A DNA stretch of 64,000 nucleotides from Stutzerimonas degradans (GCF_024448505.1 NZ_JAMOHV010000004.1:186001-250000); one strand, 5' to 3'; positions 52,758 to 62,116 are shown, counted from the first letter of the stretch. The notes: generated by a model from the sequence alone, not told the origin. Program-made: numbers and translations.

Positions 52758-54130
52758 CTGGCAGAATTCTTCTGGTTGAAGACGATCACGCATTGCGTGA
52801 AGCACTGGGCGACACCCTTGAGGTCGGCGGTTATGCCTATCGCGCTGTGGCGAGCGCCGAGGCGGCATTGCAGGCGCTGCGCGAAGAGGCGTTCAGTCTG
52901 GTGGTCAGTGACGTCAATATGCCGGGTATGGATGGCCACGAACTGTTGAGCGTGATCCGCCAGCGTTATCCGCAGGTGCCGGTGCTGCTGATGACCGCTT
53001 TCGGCGCCATCGAGCGCGCGGTGCAGGCCATGCGTCAGGGGGCGGTGGATTACCTGCTCAAGCCATTCGAACCGAAGGCTCTGCTGAACCTGATCGCGCA
53101 ACACGCCTGCGGTCGCTTGGATGATGCCGAGCAGGGGCCGGTCGCTCATGCACCGGCCAGTCGACAATTGCTCGAGTTGGCCGCACGGGTGGCGCAGAGC
53201 GATTCCACGGTGCTCATCTCCGGTGAGTCGGGGACCGGCAAGGAAGTGCTGGCGCGTTACATCCATCAGCAGTCGCCGCGGGCGAATGGACCGTTCATTG
53301 CAATCAACTGTGCGGCCATTCCCGACAACATGCTCGAGGCCACGTTGTTCGGTCATGAGAAGGGCGCCTTTACCGGAGCGGTCGCCGCGCAGCCGGGCAA
53401 GTTCGAACTGGCCGATGGCGGTACGCTGCTGCTCGACGAGATATCCGAGATGGCGCTGCCGTTGCAGGCCAAGCTGCTGCGGGTGCTGCAAGAGCGTGAA
53501 GTGGAGCGGGTCGGCGCGCGCAAGCCGATCACGCTCGATATCCGCGTGCTCGCCACGACCAACCGTAATTTGCAGGGCGAAGTGGCGGCGGGGCGTTTTC
53601 GCGAGGATCTGTACTATCGGCTATCGGTCTTTCCCTTGGCGTGGGCGCCACTGCGTGAGCGGACTGCGGATATCGTGCCGCTGGCCGAGCGGCTGTTGGC
53701 CAAGCATGGGCAGAAGATGCGACAGGCGCCGGCGCGGTTGTCCGAGGCCGCGCGGCGCTGCCTGCAGGCTCATGCCTGGCCGGGGAACGTGCGCGAGTTG
53801 GACAACGCCATCCAGCGCGCGCTGATTCTTCAGCGCGGCGGCGTGATCGAGCCGGCCGACCTCTGCCTGGGCGGTGTTGAGCTGATGCTCGCGGCCGTCT
53901 CGAGCCAGGCGCCAGCGGCCAGCGACGTCGCGACGAAATCCGCCGCGGCGCTTGGAGAGGATCTGCGGCAGCACGAATTCCAGCTGATCATCGAAACCTT
54001 GCGCAGCGAACGCGGACGCCGCAAGGAGGCGGCGGACCGCCTCGGTATCAGCCCGCGTACGCTGCGCTACAAGCTGGCGCAGATGCGTGATGCCGGCTTC
54101 GATGTCGAGGCTGCGCTGTACGCAGAATGA
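52754..54130 (+). CDS. fleR: Flagellar sigma54-dependent response regulator FleR
   Basis: Activates basal-body, hook and rod genes after phosphorylation by FleS. The 458-residue protein has a receiver with Asp53 ([12 protein letters not shown]) and an AAA+ domain with [19 protein letters not shown], the [11 protein letters not shown] loop and LLDEISEM. A Fis HTH ([20 protein letters not shown]) follows. ATG at 52754 has aggag eight bases upstream and overlaps fleS. In PAO1 fliE follows; here the next gene is tpm. Confidence 0.96.
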   Translation: MTGRILLVEDDHALREALGDTLEVGGYAYRAVASAEAALQALREEAFSLVVSDVNMPGMDGHELLSVIRQRYPQVPVLLMTAFGAIERAVQAMRQGAVDYLLKPFEPKALLNLIAQHACGRLDDAEQGPVAHAPASRQLLELAARVAQSDSTVLISGESGTGKEVLARYIHQQSPRANGPFIAINCAAIPDNMLEATLFGHEKGAFTGAVAAQPGKFELADGGTLLLDEISEMALPLQAKLLRVLQEREVERVGARKPITLDIRVLATTNRNLQGEVAAGRFREDLYYRLSVFPLAWAPLRERTADIVPLAERLLAKHGQKMRQAPARLSEAARRCLQAHAWPGNVRELDNAIQRALILQRGGVIEPADLCLGGVELMLAAVSSQAPAASDVATKSAAALGEDLRQHEFQLIIETLRSERGRRKEAADRLGISPRTLRYKLAQMRDAGFDVEAALYAE

Positions 54131-54190
54131 TCGGCTTCGCCTGTAAGGTGCTCTGCTAAGCTGCCGTCTTCATTGGAAGGAGGTTTGCGG

Positions 54191-54850
54191 ATGCACGAAG
54201 ACTTCTGGCTGCAGCGCTGGGCGCGCAATGAAATCGGTTTTCACCTTGGCATGGTGCATCCCGGGCTGCGGCGCCACTGGCCGCGGCTTGGGCTTGCGCC
54301 GGGTGCGCAGGTATTGGTGCCGCTGTGCGGCAAGAGCGTCGATCTTGCCTGGTTGGCCGAACAGGGGTATCGGGTGCTGGGTGTCGAGCTGAGCGAGAAG
54401 GCGGTCGAAGCGTTCTTCGCTGAACAGCAGCTCGACGCCGAGGTCTCCCAAGCCGGGCCTTTCAAGATTTTCCGTGCAGGCGCGCTGGAGATCCGCTGCG
54501 GTGATATTTTCGCGCTCGCGGCGCAGGATGTTGCCGACTGCCAGGCTCTATACGATCGTGCCGCGCTGATTGCCTTGCCGCCGCCGATGCGCCAGCGCTA
54601 TGCAGCACATCTTTCGGCAATCCTGCCGAATGCCTGTCAGCAGTTGCTGATTACCCTCGATTACGAGCAGTCGCAGATGGACGGGCCGCCCTTCGCCGTC
54701 GATACCGCTGAGATCACTGCCCTTTATGCGGCCGACTGGCACGTCGAACTGCTCGAGTCGAAGGAGGTGCTGGAACGCAACCCGCGCATGCGTGAGTGCG
54801 GTCTGGGGCGCCTGGAGGAGCGTTTCTATCACCTGCGGCGCCACGCCTGA
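54191..54850 (+). CDS. tpm: Thiopurine S-methyltransferase
   Basis: A SAM-dependent methyltransferase of 219 residues; bacterial TPMTs methylate thiopurines and volatilise selenium and tellurium oxyanions. [20 protein letters not shown] at the N-terminus, the SAM motif [35 protein letters not shown] and [18 protein letters not shown] are diagnostic. aaggagg precedes the ATG at 54191. The order tpm, DUF2959, htpX, hypothetical, aminotransferase, msrB matches the recalled PA2832-PA2827 order. Confidence 0.96.
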   Translation: MHEDFWLQRWARNEIGFHLGMVHPGLRRHWPRLGLAPGAQVLVPLCGKSVDLAWLAEQGYRVLGVELSEKAVEAFFAEQQLDAEVSQAGPFKIFRAGALEIRCGDIFALAAQDVADCQALYDRAALIALPPPMRQRYAAHLSAILPNACQQLLITLDYEQSQMDGPPFAVDTAEITALYAADWHVELLESKEVLERNPRMRECGLGRLEERFYHLRRHA

Positions 54851-54896
54851 GACATCCCCGCGCTTGTCATGCCGTCACGGCGACCGGGCGGGGCGC

Positions 54897-55541
54897 TCAG
54901 CTTCCCGCCTGCAGACGGCGGATGAAACTGTCCGCTTCGTCGATGGCGCGCTGCATGTCCGCCATCAGCTGATCGACGTTGCTCTGCAGCGTCCGGTATT
55001 CGCCCTGCAGTGCGCCAATGGCGCGGGCGTTGAGATTGTGCTTGAGAAACAGCACTTGGTCGCGCAGCACGGCAAGCACCGGCGCAATGCGCTTCTCGGC
55101 AGCCTTCATGCGCTGCAGCAGTGTGCGGTATTCGCTGCGCGTGCGGCTCAGCTCACGTGTACTGGCGCTCTTCAGGCTGGCGTTGCTGTACTGCTGTAAT
55201 TCGTCTTCCCATTCGTCGAACAATGCCTCGGCGACATCTTCGACAGCCTCGATGCGTGCGCGCACGTCGTTGGCTGCGGCGACACTGGCCTCATATTCCC
55301 GGTTCAGCGCCTCGTAGCGCTGTTCCAGATCGCCGCCGTTGACTTTGACGACGCTGCGGTAGCGCTCCAGCGCATCCTTGAACTGCTGCTTGGCGTCCTG
55401 CTGCGAGTCGCGGGCATCCTCGACGCGATCAACCAGAATGTCACGTTTATGAATGCCTGCCTTTTCCATCGCGGAGTAATAGGCGCTCTGGCAACCGCTG
55501 AGCGTGAGCATGACGCAGCAGGTGAGTAGAAGTCGGCGCAT
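54897..55541 (-). CDS. DUF2959 lipoprotein
   Basis: A 214-residue predicted lipoprotein: signal MRRLLLTCCVMLTLSGC with acylated Cys17, then a long all-helical coiled-coil domain (SAMEKAGIHKRDILVDRVED, then QQDAKQQFKDALERYRSVV) of the DUF2959 type. Function is unknown. The start at 55541 has aagga upstream; the longer frame to 55613 crosses the htpX terminator and is not credible. Convergent with tpm. Confidence 0.8.
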   Translation of the reverse strand: MRRLLLTCCVMLTLSGCQSAYYSAMEKAGIHKRDILVDRVEDARDSQQDAKQQFKDALERYRSVVKVNGGDLEQRYEALNREYEASVAAANDVRARIEAVEDVAEALFDEWEDELQQYSNASLKSASTRELSRTRSEYRTLLQRMKAAEKRIAPVLAVLRDQVLFLKHNLNARAIGALQGEYRTLQSNVDQLMADMQRAIDEADSFIRRLQAGS

Positions 55542-55581
55542 GAGGGTTCCTTTGTGCGCGGGAGGAAGAAGATAGACAAAC

Positions 55582-55610
55582 AAAAAGGGCGACTTGCGTC
55601 GCCCCTTTTT
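55582..55610 (-). terminator. Rho-independent terminator of htpX
   Basis: Seven-base stem GGGCGAC/GTCGCCC with a four-base loop, flanked by A5 and T5. Read on the minus strand it follows the htpX stop codon and ends in a T-run, just before the DUF2959 gene. Confidence 0.85.
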
Positions 55611-55623
55611 CATCCGAACATGC

Positions 55624-56496
55624 TCAGCCGCGCTGACGCAGCGCCTCGATGCGATCGTCCAGCGACGGGTGGGTCATGAACAGCCCAGCCATGCCATGTT
55701 TCAGCGCGCCGTTGATGCCGAACGCCTTGAGCGTATCCGGCATCTGAACCGGCACGCCTTGTTCGGCCTGCAGGCGGCGCAGCGCGCCGATCATGGCTTG
55801 GGTGCCGGCGAGCTGAGCGCCGGCTTCATCGGCGCGGTATTCGCGTTTGCGCGAGAACCACATGACGATGATGCTGGCCAGCAGACCCAACACCAGTTCG
55901 GCGAAGATGGTCGCGATGAAGTAGCCGATGCCTTGGCCTTCCTCGTTCTTGAGGATCGCTTTGTCGACGAAGTTGCCGAAGATCCGCGCGAAGAACATCA
56001 CGAAGGTGTTCACCACGCCCTGGATCAGCGCGAGCGTGACCATATCGCCGTTGGCCACGTGGCCGATTTCATGGGCCAGTACGGCCTTGACCTCGTCCGG
56101 CGAGAAGCGCTCCAGAAGACCCTGGCTGACGGCCACCAGGGCATCGTTCTTGTTCCAGCCGGTGGCGAAGGCGTTGGCCTCGTAGGCCGGGAAGATACCG
56201 ACTTCCGGCATCTTGATACCGGCTTCGCGCGACAGTTGCTCGACGGTCTGCAGCAGCCACTGCTCATGGCGCGTACGAGGCTGGCTGATGATTTCGGTGC
56301 GGGTGCTCATTTTCGCCATCCACTTGGAGATGAACAGCGAAACCAGCGAGCCGGCGAAGCCGAAGACCGCGCAGAAGGCCAGCAAGCTGCCATAGTTCTG
56401 GCCGGTGTAGCGGTCGACCCCGAGCACCTTGAGCGTGATGCTGGCGATCAGCAGTACCGCGAGGTTGGTGGCCACGAACAGAAAAATGCGCATCAT
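55624..56496 (-). CDS. htpX: Membrane zinc metalloprotease HtpX
   Basis: Stress-related inner-membrane protease that degrades misfolded membrane proteins. The 290-residue product has the N-terminal helix pair ([20 protein letters not shown]), the zinc-binding [10 protein letters not shown] motif and the distal Glu region [14 protein letters not shown]. Four membrane segments are predicted. Its terminator lies eight bases past the stop codon. Confidence 0.96.
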   Translation of the reverse strand: MMRIFLFVATNLAVLLIASITLKVLGVDRYTGQNYGSLLAFCAVFGFAGSLVSLFISKWMAKMSTRTEIISQPRTRHEQWLLQTVEQLSREAGIKMPEVGIFPAYEANAFATGWNKNDALVAVSQGLLERFSPDEVKAVLAHEIGHVANGDMVTLALIQGVVNTFVMFFARIFGNFVDKAILKNEEGQGIGYFIATIFAELVLGLLASIIVMWFSRKREYRADEAGAQLAGTQAMIGALRRLQAEQGVPVQMPDTLKAFGINGALKHGMAGLFMTHPSLDDRIEALRQRG

Positions 56497-56578
56497 GGTT
56501 GCGACTGACTCCGGGAGTACGAGAAAGAACGTAGGCTATATAAGGTGCGCCCCCGGGCTATTCAACCGGGCGACTATT

Positions 56579-57034
56579 TCAAGCTATGTCGTGTCGTGCT
56601 GGCAGCGGGCCGCTTTCGAGGAGCAGTCGGGCCAATCCGGCGAGACGCTCGCTGTTTCCGCTTTTCAGCGCTTCGCGTAGCTGATGGGCGAGGCTGGCAT
56701 GAACGCGTTGCACGCTCGAAGGCAGGGTTTCCGTTGCGGCGGGCAGATCGGGAACGCTGCGAGTCAGGCGCAGGAACGCCTTTTCGGTGAGTACCGCCTG
56801 ATCCAGCGCCTGATACTGAATGGTGCTGTCGAAGCGCAGGTAGCCTTCTTCGGCGAGCCATAGCAGCGCCCCAAGGCAGCCCTGGTGGCGCTTGCTCGGC
56901 AGGCCGAATTCGTCCGGCTCTTCGTGGCCGATCAGATCCTCGACGTACAGCGCGACCTTGCGCGGAAAGGCCTGATAGAGCATCAGCAGGCCTGCCGCGG
57001 CGTCCCGGTAGAAATCGTCGATGTGCAGATCCAT
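56579..57034 (-). CDS. Conserved hypothetical protein (151 aa)
   Basis: Cytoplasmic-looking, helical, no signal peptide or membrane segment. It begins MDLHIDDFYRDAAAGLLMLY and contains LPSKRHQGCLGALLWLAEEG, which resembles a winged-helix-like fold, but no family could be assigned. It starts four bases after the alaA stop on the same strand, so the two are probably co-transcribed, and occupies the same place as a hypothetical gene in P. aeruginosa (recalled). Confidence 0.7.
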   Translation of the reverse strand: MDLHIDDFYRDAAAGLLMLYQAFPRKVALYVEDLIGHEEPDEFGLPSKRHQGCLGALLWLAEEGYLRFDSTIQYQALDQAVLTEKAFLRLTRSVPDLPAATETLPSSVQRVHASLAHQLREALKSGNSERLAGLARLLLESGPLPARHDIA

Positions 57035-57038
57035 GCCG

Positions 57039-58250
57039 TTACTGGTGATAGGTCTTGAGGAAGTTGCCTATGCGACCAATCGCCTGCTCCAGATCGTCGA
57101 CGCGCGGCAGGGTGACCACGCGGAAATGATCCGGCCACGGCCAGTTGAACGCCGTGCCCTGGACGATCAGCAGCTTCTCGGCCAACAACAGGTCGAGTAC
57201 GAACTTTTCGTCGTTGTGAATCGGGCAAACCTTCGGGTCGATCCGCGGGAAGGCGTAGAGCGCACCCATCGGCTTGACGCAGCTGATGCCCGGAATGTCG
57301 TTGAGCAGCTCCCAGGTGCGGTTGCGTTGCTCGATCAGGCGGCCTGGCGGCAATATCAGGTCGTTGATGCTCTGATAGCCGCCCAGGGCGGTCTGGATCG
57401 CATGCTGGGCCGGCACGTTAGCGCACAGGCGCATGTTGGCAAGGATATCCAGGCCTTCGATGTAGCTCTGCGCCTTGTGCTTGGGGCCGGAAATTGCGAC
57501 CCAGCCCGAGCGGAAGCCTGCCACTCGGTAGGATTTGGACAGGCCGTTGAAGGTCAGGCAGAGCACGTCCGGCGCCAGCGAGGCGGTGGAAATGTGCACG
57601 GCGTCGTCGTAGAGAATCTTGTCGTAGATCTCGTCGGAGAAGAGCACGAGTTTGTGCTGGCGCGCCAGCTCCACCATGCCTTCCAGCACTTCTTTAGGGT
57701 AGACCGCACCGGTCGGGTTGTTCGGGTTGATCAGCACCAGCGCCTTAGTGTTCGGCGTGATCTTGGCCTTGATATCGGCCAGGTCCGGCCACCAGTTGGC
57801 CTGCTCGTCGCACAGATAATGCACCGGCTTGCCACCGGCCAGGCTAACGGCTGCGGTCCACAGCGGATAGTCCGGCGCCGGGATCAGTACTTCGTCACCG
57901 TTGTTCAGCAGGGCCTGCATGGACATGACGATCAGCTCGGACACGCCGTTGCCGAGGTAGATGTCCTCGATACCGACGCCTTCGACCTGCTTCTGCTGGT
58001 AGTACTGCATGATCGCCTTGCGGGCGCTGAACAGACCTTTGGAGTCGCTGTAGCCCTGGGCGGTTGGCAGATTGCGGATCACGTCCTGGAGGATTTCCTC
58101 CGGGGCCTCGAAACCGAACGGCGCCGGGTTGCCGATGTTCAGCTTGAGGATGCGATGGCCTTCCTCTTCCAGGCGTTTGGCGTGCCGTAGCACCGGCCCG
58201 CGAATGTCGTAGCAGACATTGGCGAGCTTGTTCGATTTGCTGACCTGCAT
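57039..58250 (-). CDS. alaA: Glutamate-pyruvate aminotransferase AlaA-type
   Basis: A PLP aminotransferase making alanine from pyruvate and glutamate. The 403-residue sequence is very close to recalled E. coli AlaA: NVCYDIRGPVL, EEGHRILKLNIGNPAPFGFE, NLPTAQGYSDSKG, DYPLWTAAVSLAGGKPVHYL and the PLP-lysine motif FNGLSKSYRVAGFR. The ATG at 58250 follows cagga; upstream open frame to 58559 is non-coding in character. msrB is divergent 190 bases away. Confidence 0.94.
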   Translation of the reverse strand: MQVSKSNKLANVCYDIRGPVLRHAKRLEEEGHRILKLNIGNPAPFGFEAPEEILQDVIRNLPTAQGYSDSKGLFSARKAIMQYYQQKQVEGVGIEDIYLGNGVSELIVMSMQALLNNGDEVLIPAPDYPLWTAAVSLAGGKPVHYLCDEQANWWPDLADIKAKITPNTKALVLINPNNPTGAVYPKEVLEGMVELARQHKLVLFSDEIYDKILYDDAVHISTASLAPDVLCLTFNGLSKSYRVAGFRSGWVAISGPKHKAQSYIEGLDILANMRLCANVPAQHAIQTALGGYQSINDLILPPGRLIEQRNRTWELLNDIPGISCVKPMGALYAFPRIDPKVCPIHNDEKFVLDLLLAEKLLIVQGTAFNWPWPDHFRVVTLPRVDDLEQAIGRIGNFLKTYHQ

Positions 58251-58440
58251 GATCCTGAGTGTCCCGAAGTGAAAACGCGCCAGCTCCGGAGTGGCTGGCC
58301 ACGCTTGGCATGAACCCGGGCGCCTTGGCAGTCGGAAACCCCGCTGCCAGACTAGGCGTCGAAGAGCCACGCATGATACGTGCGGCCCGATCACCGGAAA
58401 AGGTACAGATCGGCCTTTTTTAAGCTGTGGAGGTGTACCG

Positions 58441-58839
58441 ATGGATAAGCTGGAAAAACCGCTCGAAGTCTGGCGCGAAGAGCTTTCCGACGAGCAGTTC
58501 CAGATCTGCCGCCTCGGTGCCACTGAGCGTCCGTTCAGCGGCAAGTACAACGACAGCAAGACCCCGGGTACCTACCGTTGCGTCTGTTGCGGTGCGCCGC
58601 TGTTCGATTCGGCTGCCAAGTTCGATTCCGGTTGCGGCTGGCCCAGTTACTTCCAGCCGGTCAGTGACACGGCGATCGCCAGTCTGGATGATTTCAGCCA
58701 CGGGATGCATCGCATCGAGGTGCGTTGTGCGCGCTGCGATGCACACCTCGGCCACGTGTTCCCCGACGGACCGCGACCAACCGGCTTGCGCTATTGCATC
58801 AATTCCGCGTCTCTCGATCTGGAGCCGCACGACGCCTGA
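58441..58839 (+). CDS. msrB: Peptide methionine-R-sulfoxide reductase
   Basis: Repairs methionine-R-sulfoxide in proteins. The 132-residue protein has the four zinc-binding cysteines (CVCC and CARC), substrate-site [11 protein letters not shown] and the catalytic cysteine in [10 protein letters not shown]. tggaggtg precedes the ATG at 58441. A T6 run lies in the upstream region, which is otherwise unmarked. Confidence 0.96.
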   Translation: MDKLEKPLEVWREELSDEQFQICRLGATERPFSGKYNDSKTPGTYRCVCCGAPLFDSAAKFDSGCGWPSYFQPVSDTAIASLDDFSHGMHRIEVRCARCDAHLGHVFPDGPRPTGLRYCINSASLDLEPHDA

Positions 58840-58943
58840 GTCTCCCCGCCGCGGAGGACGCTGCGAGCGCCCGCTGCGTCGATGGGGTAGTGGGTGTGGA
58901 GCTCGCGCCGCTCAAGTCTATGAATCACATCTGGAGTCGCCCG

Positions 58944-59834
58944 ATGGATGTCGAACTGAAAGCATTTCTGCGGCGTGCCGAGGCGCTGCTGACGCGTGTC
59001 GAGCCGTTATTGCCGATACCGCATGAGCCCATCGACTGGGGTGGGACCATTGCCGCGCGCTGGCAGCGAGATGCGCGCGGGGGCTGGCTGGCGCCTTTGC
59101 GCGTGAATCTCGATCTGTCGCTGGACGACCTGATCGGCATCGACCGCCAGCGCGATCTGCTGGCGGCCAATACCCGCCAGTTCGTTTCCGGAATGCCGGC
59201 CAACCATGTGCTGCTTTGGGGCGCGCGTGGCACCGGCAAGTCGTCGCTGATTCGCGCCCTGCTGGCTGAATACGCCGCCGCCGGACTACGTCTGATCGAA
59301 ATCGAGCGCGACCACCTGGCCGATCTGCCCCGCCTAGTGGAGGCGCTTGCCGGCGAGCGGCGGGCGTTCGTAGTGTTCTGCGATGACCTGTCCTTCGAGG
59401 CCGGCGAGGGGGATTACCGGGTGCTCAAGAGCGTGCTCGACGGTTCGCTGGAGCGGGCACCGGAAAACGTGCTGCTTTACGCCACCTCCAATCGCCGCCA
59501 TCTCGTGCCGGAACGGCAGAGCGATAACGAGCACTGGCAAATGGTCGATGGCGAGTTGCATCCCAACGAGGCGGTGGAGGACAAGATCGCCTTGTCCGAC
59601 CGGTTCGGCCTGTGGCTGTCGTTCTACCCGTTCAGTCAGGAGCACTACCTGAGCGTCGTTCGCCACTGGATCGGCTCGCTGGCAGATCGGGCCGGGCTGG
59701 ACTGGGTATGGAGCGAGGCGCTGGAGAGAGATGCGATTCGCTGGGCAACCGGACGCGGTAACCGCAACGGACGATGCGCGTATCAATATGCGCGTCAGTG
59801 GGTCGGTCAGCGTTTGCTCGAACGTCGCGACTGA
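58944..59834 (+). CDS. DUF815-family AAA+ ATP-binding protein
   Basis: A 296-residue cytoplasmic ATPase of the DUF815 family, function not established. Features: DLIGIDRQRDLLAANTRQFV, Walker A LLWGARGTGKSSLIRALLAE, Walker B AFVVFCDDLSFE, sensor LLYATSNRRHLVPER and a C-terminal helical lid ending in YARQWVGQRLLERRD. The ATG at 58944 follows ctggag by seven bases; an ATG at 58920 is possible. It follows msrB on the same strand after 104 bases. Confidence 0.85.
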   Translation: MDVELKAFLRRAEALLTRVEPLLPIPHEPIDWGGTIAARWQRDARGGWLAPLRVNLDLSLDDLIGIDRQRDLLAANTRQFVSGMPANHVLLWGARGTGKSSLIRALLAEYAAAGLRLIEIERDHLADLPRLVEALAGERRAFVVFCDDLSFEAGEGDYRVLKSVLDGSLERAPENVLLYATSNRRHLVPERQSDNEHWQMVDGELHPNEAVEDKIALSDRFGLWLSFYPFSQEHYLSVVRHWIGSLADRAGLDWVWSEALERDAIRWATGRGNRNGRCAYQYARQWVGQRLLERRD

Positions 59835-59840
59835 AGAGTT

Positions 59841-59863
59841 GCAGCGCCTCGGTCGGGCGCTGC
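59841..59863. terminator. Bidirectional hairpin between convergent genes
   Basis: Perfect eight-base stem GCAGCGCC/GGCGCTGC with a seven-base loop, in the 41-base gap between the DUF815 gene and the GST gene. No long T-run follows on either strand. Confidence 0.6.
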
Positions 59864-59875
59864 GTACGTTTAGGC

Positions 59876-60553
59876 TCAGCGTGCCGCCGCTTTGGCCATT
59901 TCCTTGAGCTTGTCGTTCATGCGCTGCTCGCTGGGCAGCAGACCGGCGAGCGAGGGCAGGGCAAGCATGCGGGCGTAATGATCAGCCAATGCGGGCCAGC
60001 GAGCGGTGTCCAGCGATTCACCACCGTGAGCCAGGTTGATGAACTGGCTGGTAATGGCGAGATCGGCCAGCGACAGGCGCCCGCCAACGAAATAGTCCTG
60101 CTGCCCCAGTTGCTGCTCAAGGTAGTCGAGGTGTCGCGGCAGCTTTTCGTGCAGCGCCGACTGTACGGCTTGCTCGTCGCAGCTGCCCCCCGAGCTCGGT
60201 TTGAGTATGCGGTTGGCAAAGATGCAGAAGGTTGTCAGCGGCGCGAGCTCGTAGTCGGCGTATTTCTCCAGCCAGCGAATCCTTGCTCGGCTTGCAGCGT
60301 CATCGCCGTACAGGCGGTGCGTATCGGCATAGGCGTCTTCGAGGTACTGGCAGATCACGCTCGAGTCGGCCAGCGTAAGGTCGCCGTCGCGCAGCGCCGG
60401 AATGCGACCGAGAGGGTTGAGTTGCAGATACCAGTCCGGCGGATTGAACGGCATCACCATTTCCAGCTGATAGTCGAGCGCTTTTTCCAACAGGCAGAGC
60501 CTGACCTTGCGTACGAAAGGCGAAAGCGGGGCGCCGTAAACCGTCAGTGTCAT
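59876..60553 (-). CDS. Glutathione S-transferase family protein
   Basis: A 225-residue protein with an N-terminal thioredoxin-like domain (TLTVYGAPLSPFVRKVRLCL, then NPLGRIPALRDGDLTLADSS, the Pro-Ala and Asp-Ser glutathione contacts). The helical C-terminal domain contains YFVGGRLSLADLAITSQF, the N-capping motif. Substrate unknown. The ATG at 60553 follows agagaga; it begins 20 bases after the stop of the next upstream gene, suggesting co-transcription. Confidence 0.9.
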   Translation of the reverse strand: MTLTVYGAPLSPFVRKVRLCLLEKALDYQLEMVMPFNPPDWYLQLNPLGRIPALRDGDLTLADSSVICQYLEDAYADTHRLYGDDAASRARIRWLEKYADYELAPLTTFCIFANRILKPSSGGSCDEQAVQSALHEKLPRHLDYLEQQLGQQDYFVGGRLSLADLAITSQFINLAHGGESLDTARWPALADHYARMLALPSLAGLLPSEQRMNDKLKEMAKAAAR

Positions 60554-60573
60554 TGTTGTTCTCTCTGTAGGGC

Positions 60574-61341
60574 CTAGTAGACGTTGTTCTTCTTCCACAG
60601 ATCCTCGTCGTCGAACGCCTTCATGCCTTCGGCCAGCTCGCTCGGCTCATCCGCGGCGGGACGCACCTGGTTCGACACCAATGCATTGGCGTGATCGAGA
60701 AGATTCTGCAATTGTTTGAGTTGCGCCGAGTACTCGACTGTAGACGGCTGTTTGCGAATGTGCTGGATCGCACGCTCGAAGGCCAGGCGCGCGCGTTGTG
60801 GCAGGTTCTGTTGCAGCGCCTGGCGACCGAGACCCGCAAAGTATTCGATGTGCAGTACGGCGAGCAGGCGCTGGATTTCCTGAACCCAGCGGCGACCTTC
60901 CTCCTGGCTGAGCTGACGCTCCTTGGCTGCTCGAACGATCTGCGCATGGAGATCTTCAAGCATGAAGCGCACCTCCTTGGCCTGGGCTTCGCTGATGATC
61001 TGCCGTGGCGGATTGCGAACCGGGATGGCGTCGCCTTCGGCGATTTCGGCGCGCAGGCCCTGGATTCGGCTGGTCAGCTGATCGTTGCCGCGCTCGAGCG
61101 GCAGCAGCCGTTCGCTGAGGTTCAGCTCGATACGGGCGAGTACCTGCTTCAGGGCTGGTGTCATCATCTGCCCGGGTAGCGCTTCGCTGAGGTTGCTGCA
61201 GCGGCGTCGGCGATCGTTCAGGTCTGCCCGTAGCCTGGCTTTCTCCAGGTTCTTCCGCTCGACGAGTTGGTTGATATAGCCGATAGCAACCAGCAGAACT
61301 ACGCCGGCAACGACCAGGCCGGTGACCATTAAAGGAGACAC
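60574..61341 (-). CDS. Conserved hypothetical protein with N-terminal membrane anchor
   Basis: About 255 residues: one transmembrane helix (residues 5-24, MVTGLVVAGVVLLVAIGYIN), an Arg/Leu-rich coiled segment (VERKNLEKARLRADLNDRRR, then ERLLPLERGNDQLTSRIQGL) and a helical TPR-like C-terminal region (ALQQNLPQRARLAFERAIQH). No family could be named. The GTG at 61341 has ggag eight bases upstream and is preferred over the GTG at 61350 and the ATG at 61329. Probably in one operon with the GST gene. Confidence 0.65.
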   Translation of the reverse strand: MSPLMVTGLVVAGVVLLVAIGYINQLVERKNLEKARLRADLNDRRRRCSNLSEALPGQMMTPALKQVLARIELNLSERLLPLERGNDQLTSRIQGLRAEIAEGDAIPVRNPPRQIISEAQAKEVRFMLEDLHAQIVRAAKERQLSQEEGRRWVQEIQRLLAVLHIEYFAGLGRQALQQNLPQRARLAFERAIQHIRKQPSTVEYSAQLKQLQNLLDHANALVSNQVRPAADEPSELAEGMKAFDDEDLWKKNNVY

Positions 61342-61441
61342 ATCAGGCACTCCGTGCGGCTGAGTTTGCGCCTGAGTGTAGTGGCTGGGGTGGCAAGCTG
61401 ATAGCGTCGAAGACGATGTCGATTTTTTTTGGTTTGCAGGG

Positions 61442-61470
61442 TTGACGGGCTATCGGTGCCTCCATAAAAT
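61442..61470 (+). promoter_or_regulatory. Sigma70 promoter of the tRNA operon
   Basis: TTGACG, seventeen bases, TAAAAT, followed by a GC-rich GCGCGCC discriminator typical of stringently controlled stable-RNA promoters. It lies 72 bases before tRNA-Glu. Confidence 0.85.
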
Positions 61471-61542
61471 GCGCGCCACTTGCAGCGTGAAGCACCAAAC
61501 GAAGCGCGGCAAGCCGGAATCAGGCTGTAGTTTCCGGGGTGT

Positions 61543-61618
61543 GTCCCCTTCGTCTAGTGGCCTAGGACACCGCCCTTTCACGGCGGTAACAGGGGTTCGA
61601 GTCCCCTAGGGGACGCCA
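61543..61618 (+). tRNA. tRNA-Glu (anticodon TTC)
   Basis: 76 bases including encoded CCA. Acceptor GTCCCC pairs with GGGGAC, the anticodon stem CCGCC/GGCGG encloses CTTTCAC (anticodon TTC), and the T arm AGGGG-TTCGAGT-CCCCT is regular. Confidence 0.98.
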
Positions 61619-61623
61619 AGTTT

Positions 61624-61699
<76 letters not shown>

Positions 61700-61735
61700 A
61701 ATTCGCTTCAGGTGTCGAAACCGGCATTTGAAGCT

Positions 61736-61765
61736 AAAAAAGCGACCTCAGGGTCGCTTTTTTTA
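61736..61765 (+). terminator. Rho-independent terminator of the tRNA operon
   Basis: Seven-base stem AGCGACC/GGTCGCT with a four-base loop, flanked by A5 and a T7 run, 37 bases after tRNA-Gly. Confidence 0.92.
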
Positions 61766-61831
61766 TGCCTGCAATTTCTCACATCGCTCATTTCCTGTAC
61801 GGCATCGCTACGCGGCAGGCGCGTCGATCGC

Positions 61832-62116
61832 TCAGGTGTACTTGGTGAAGATGCTGCGCACACGCTCCAGTGCGGCCGCCGTGTCCTGTTCCTGATCGTG
61901 TAGCGCCTCCTCGAGCAGGCAGGTCAGCATCAGCCTATAGGCCTTATCCAGTGCGCTGCGGGCTGCCGAGAACTGCTGAGCGATGGCCTCGCATTCCTCG
62001 CCGCGCTTGATCATCGCCTGAATGCCGCGAATCTGGCCTTCGACCCGGGCCAGCCGTTTGAGCATGGCCTGCTGCTGGTCCTGCATGTCGATCGACGTTA
62101 TTGCCTGGTCTTCCAT
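61832..62116 (-). CDS. CsoR/FrmR-family (DUF156) transcriptional repressor
   Basis: A 94-residue all-helical repressor. The family core is clear: LKRLARVEGQIRGIQAMIKRGEECEAIAQQ, seen as RLARVEGQIRGIQAMIKRG followed by ECEAIAQQFSAARSALDKAY. The first sensing Cys (Cys42) is in place. The second family Cys position appears to be Ala, while a Cys (Cys66) sits about five residues earlier and the usual His before it is absent. The ligand could be a metal, aldehyde or persulfide; the neighbouring sulfur-type genes favour the last, as inference. gaggtg precedes the ATG at 62116. It is divergent from the ArsR gene. Confidence 0.85.
   Translation of the reverse strand: MEDQAITSIDMQDQQQAMLKRLARVEGQIRGIQAMIKRGEECEAIAQQFSAARSALDKAYRLMLTCLLEEALHDQEQDTAAALERVRSIFTKYT

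Noticed and set aside
54851-54896. Possible terminator between tpm and the DUF2959 gene (GCCG-TCA-CGGC and CCCCGC/GCGGGG)
   Set aside because: Short or imperfect stems without T-run; too weak to list.
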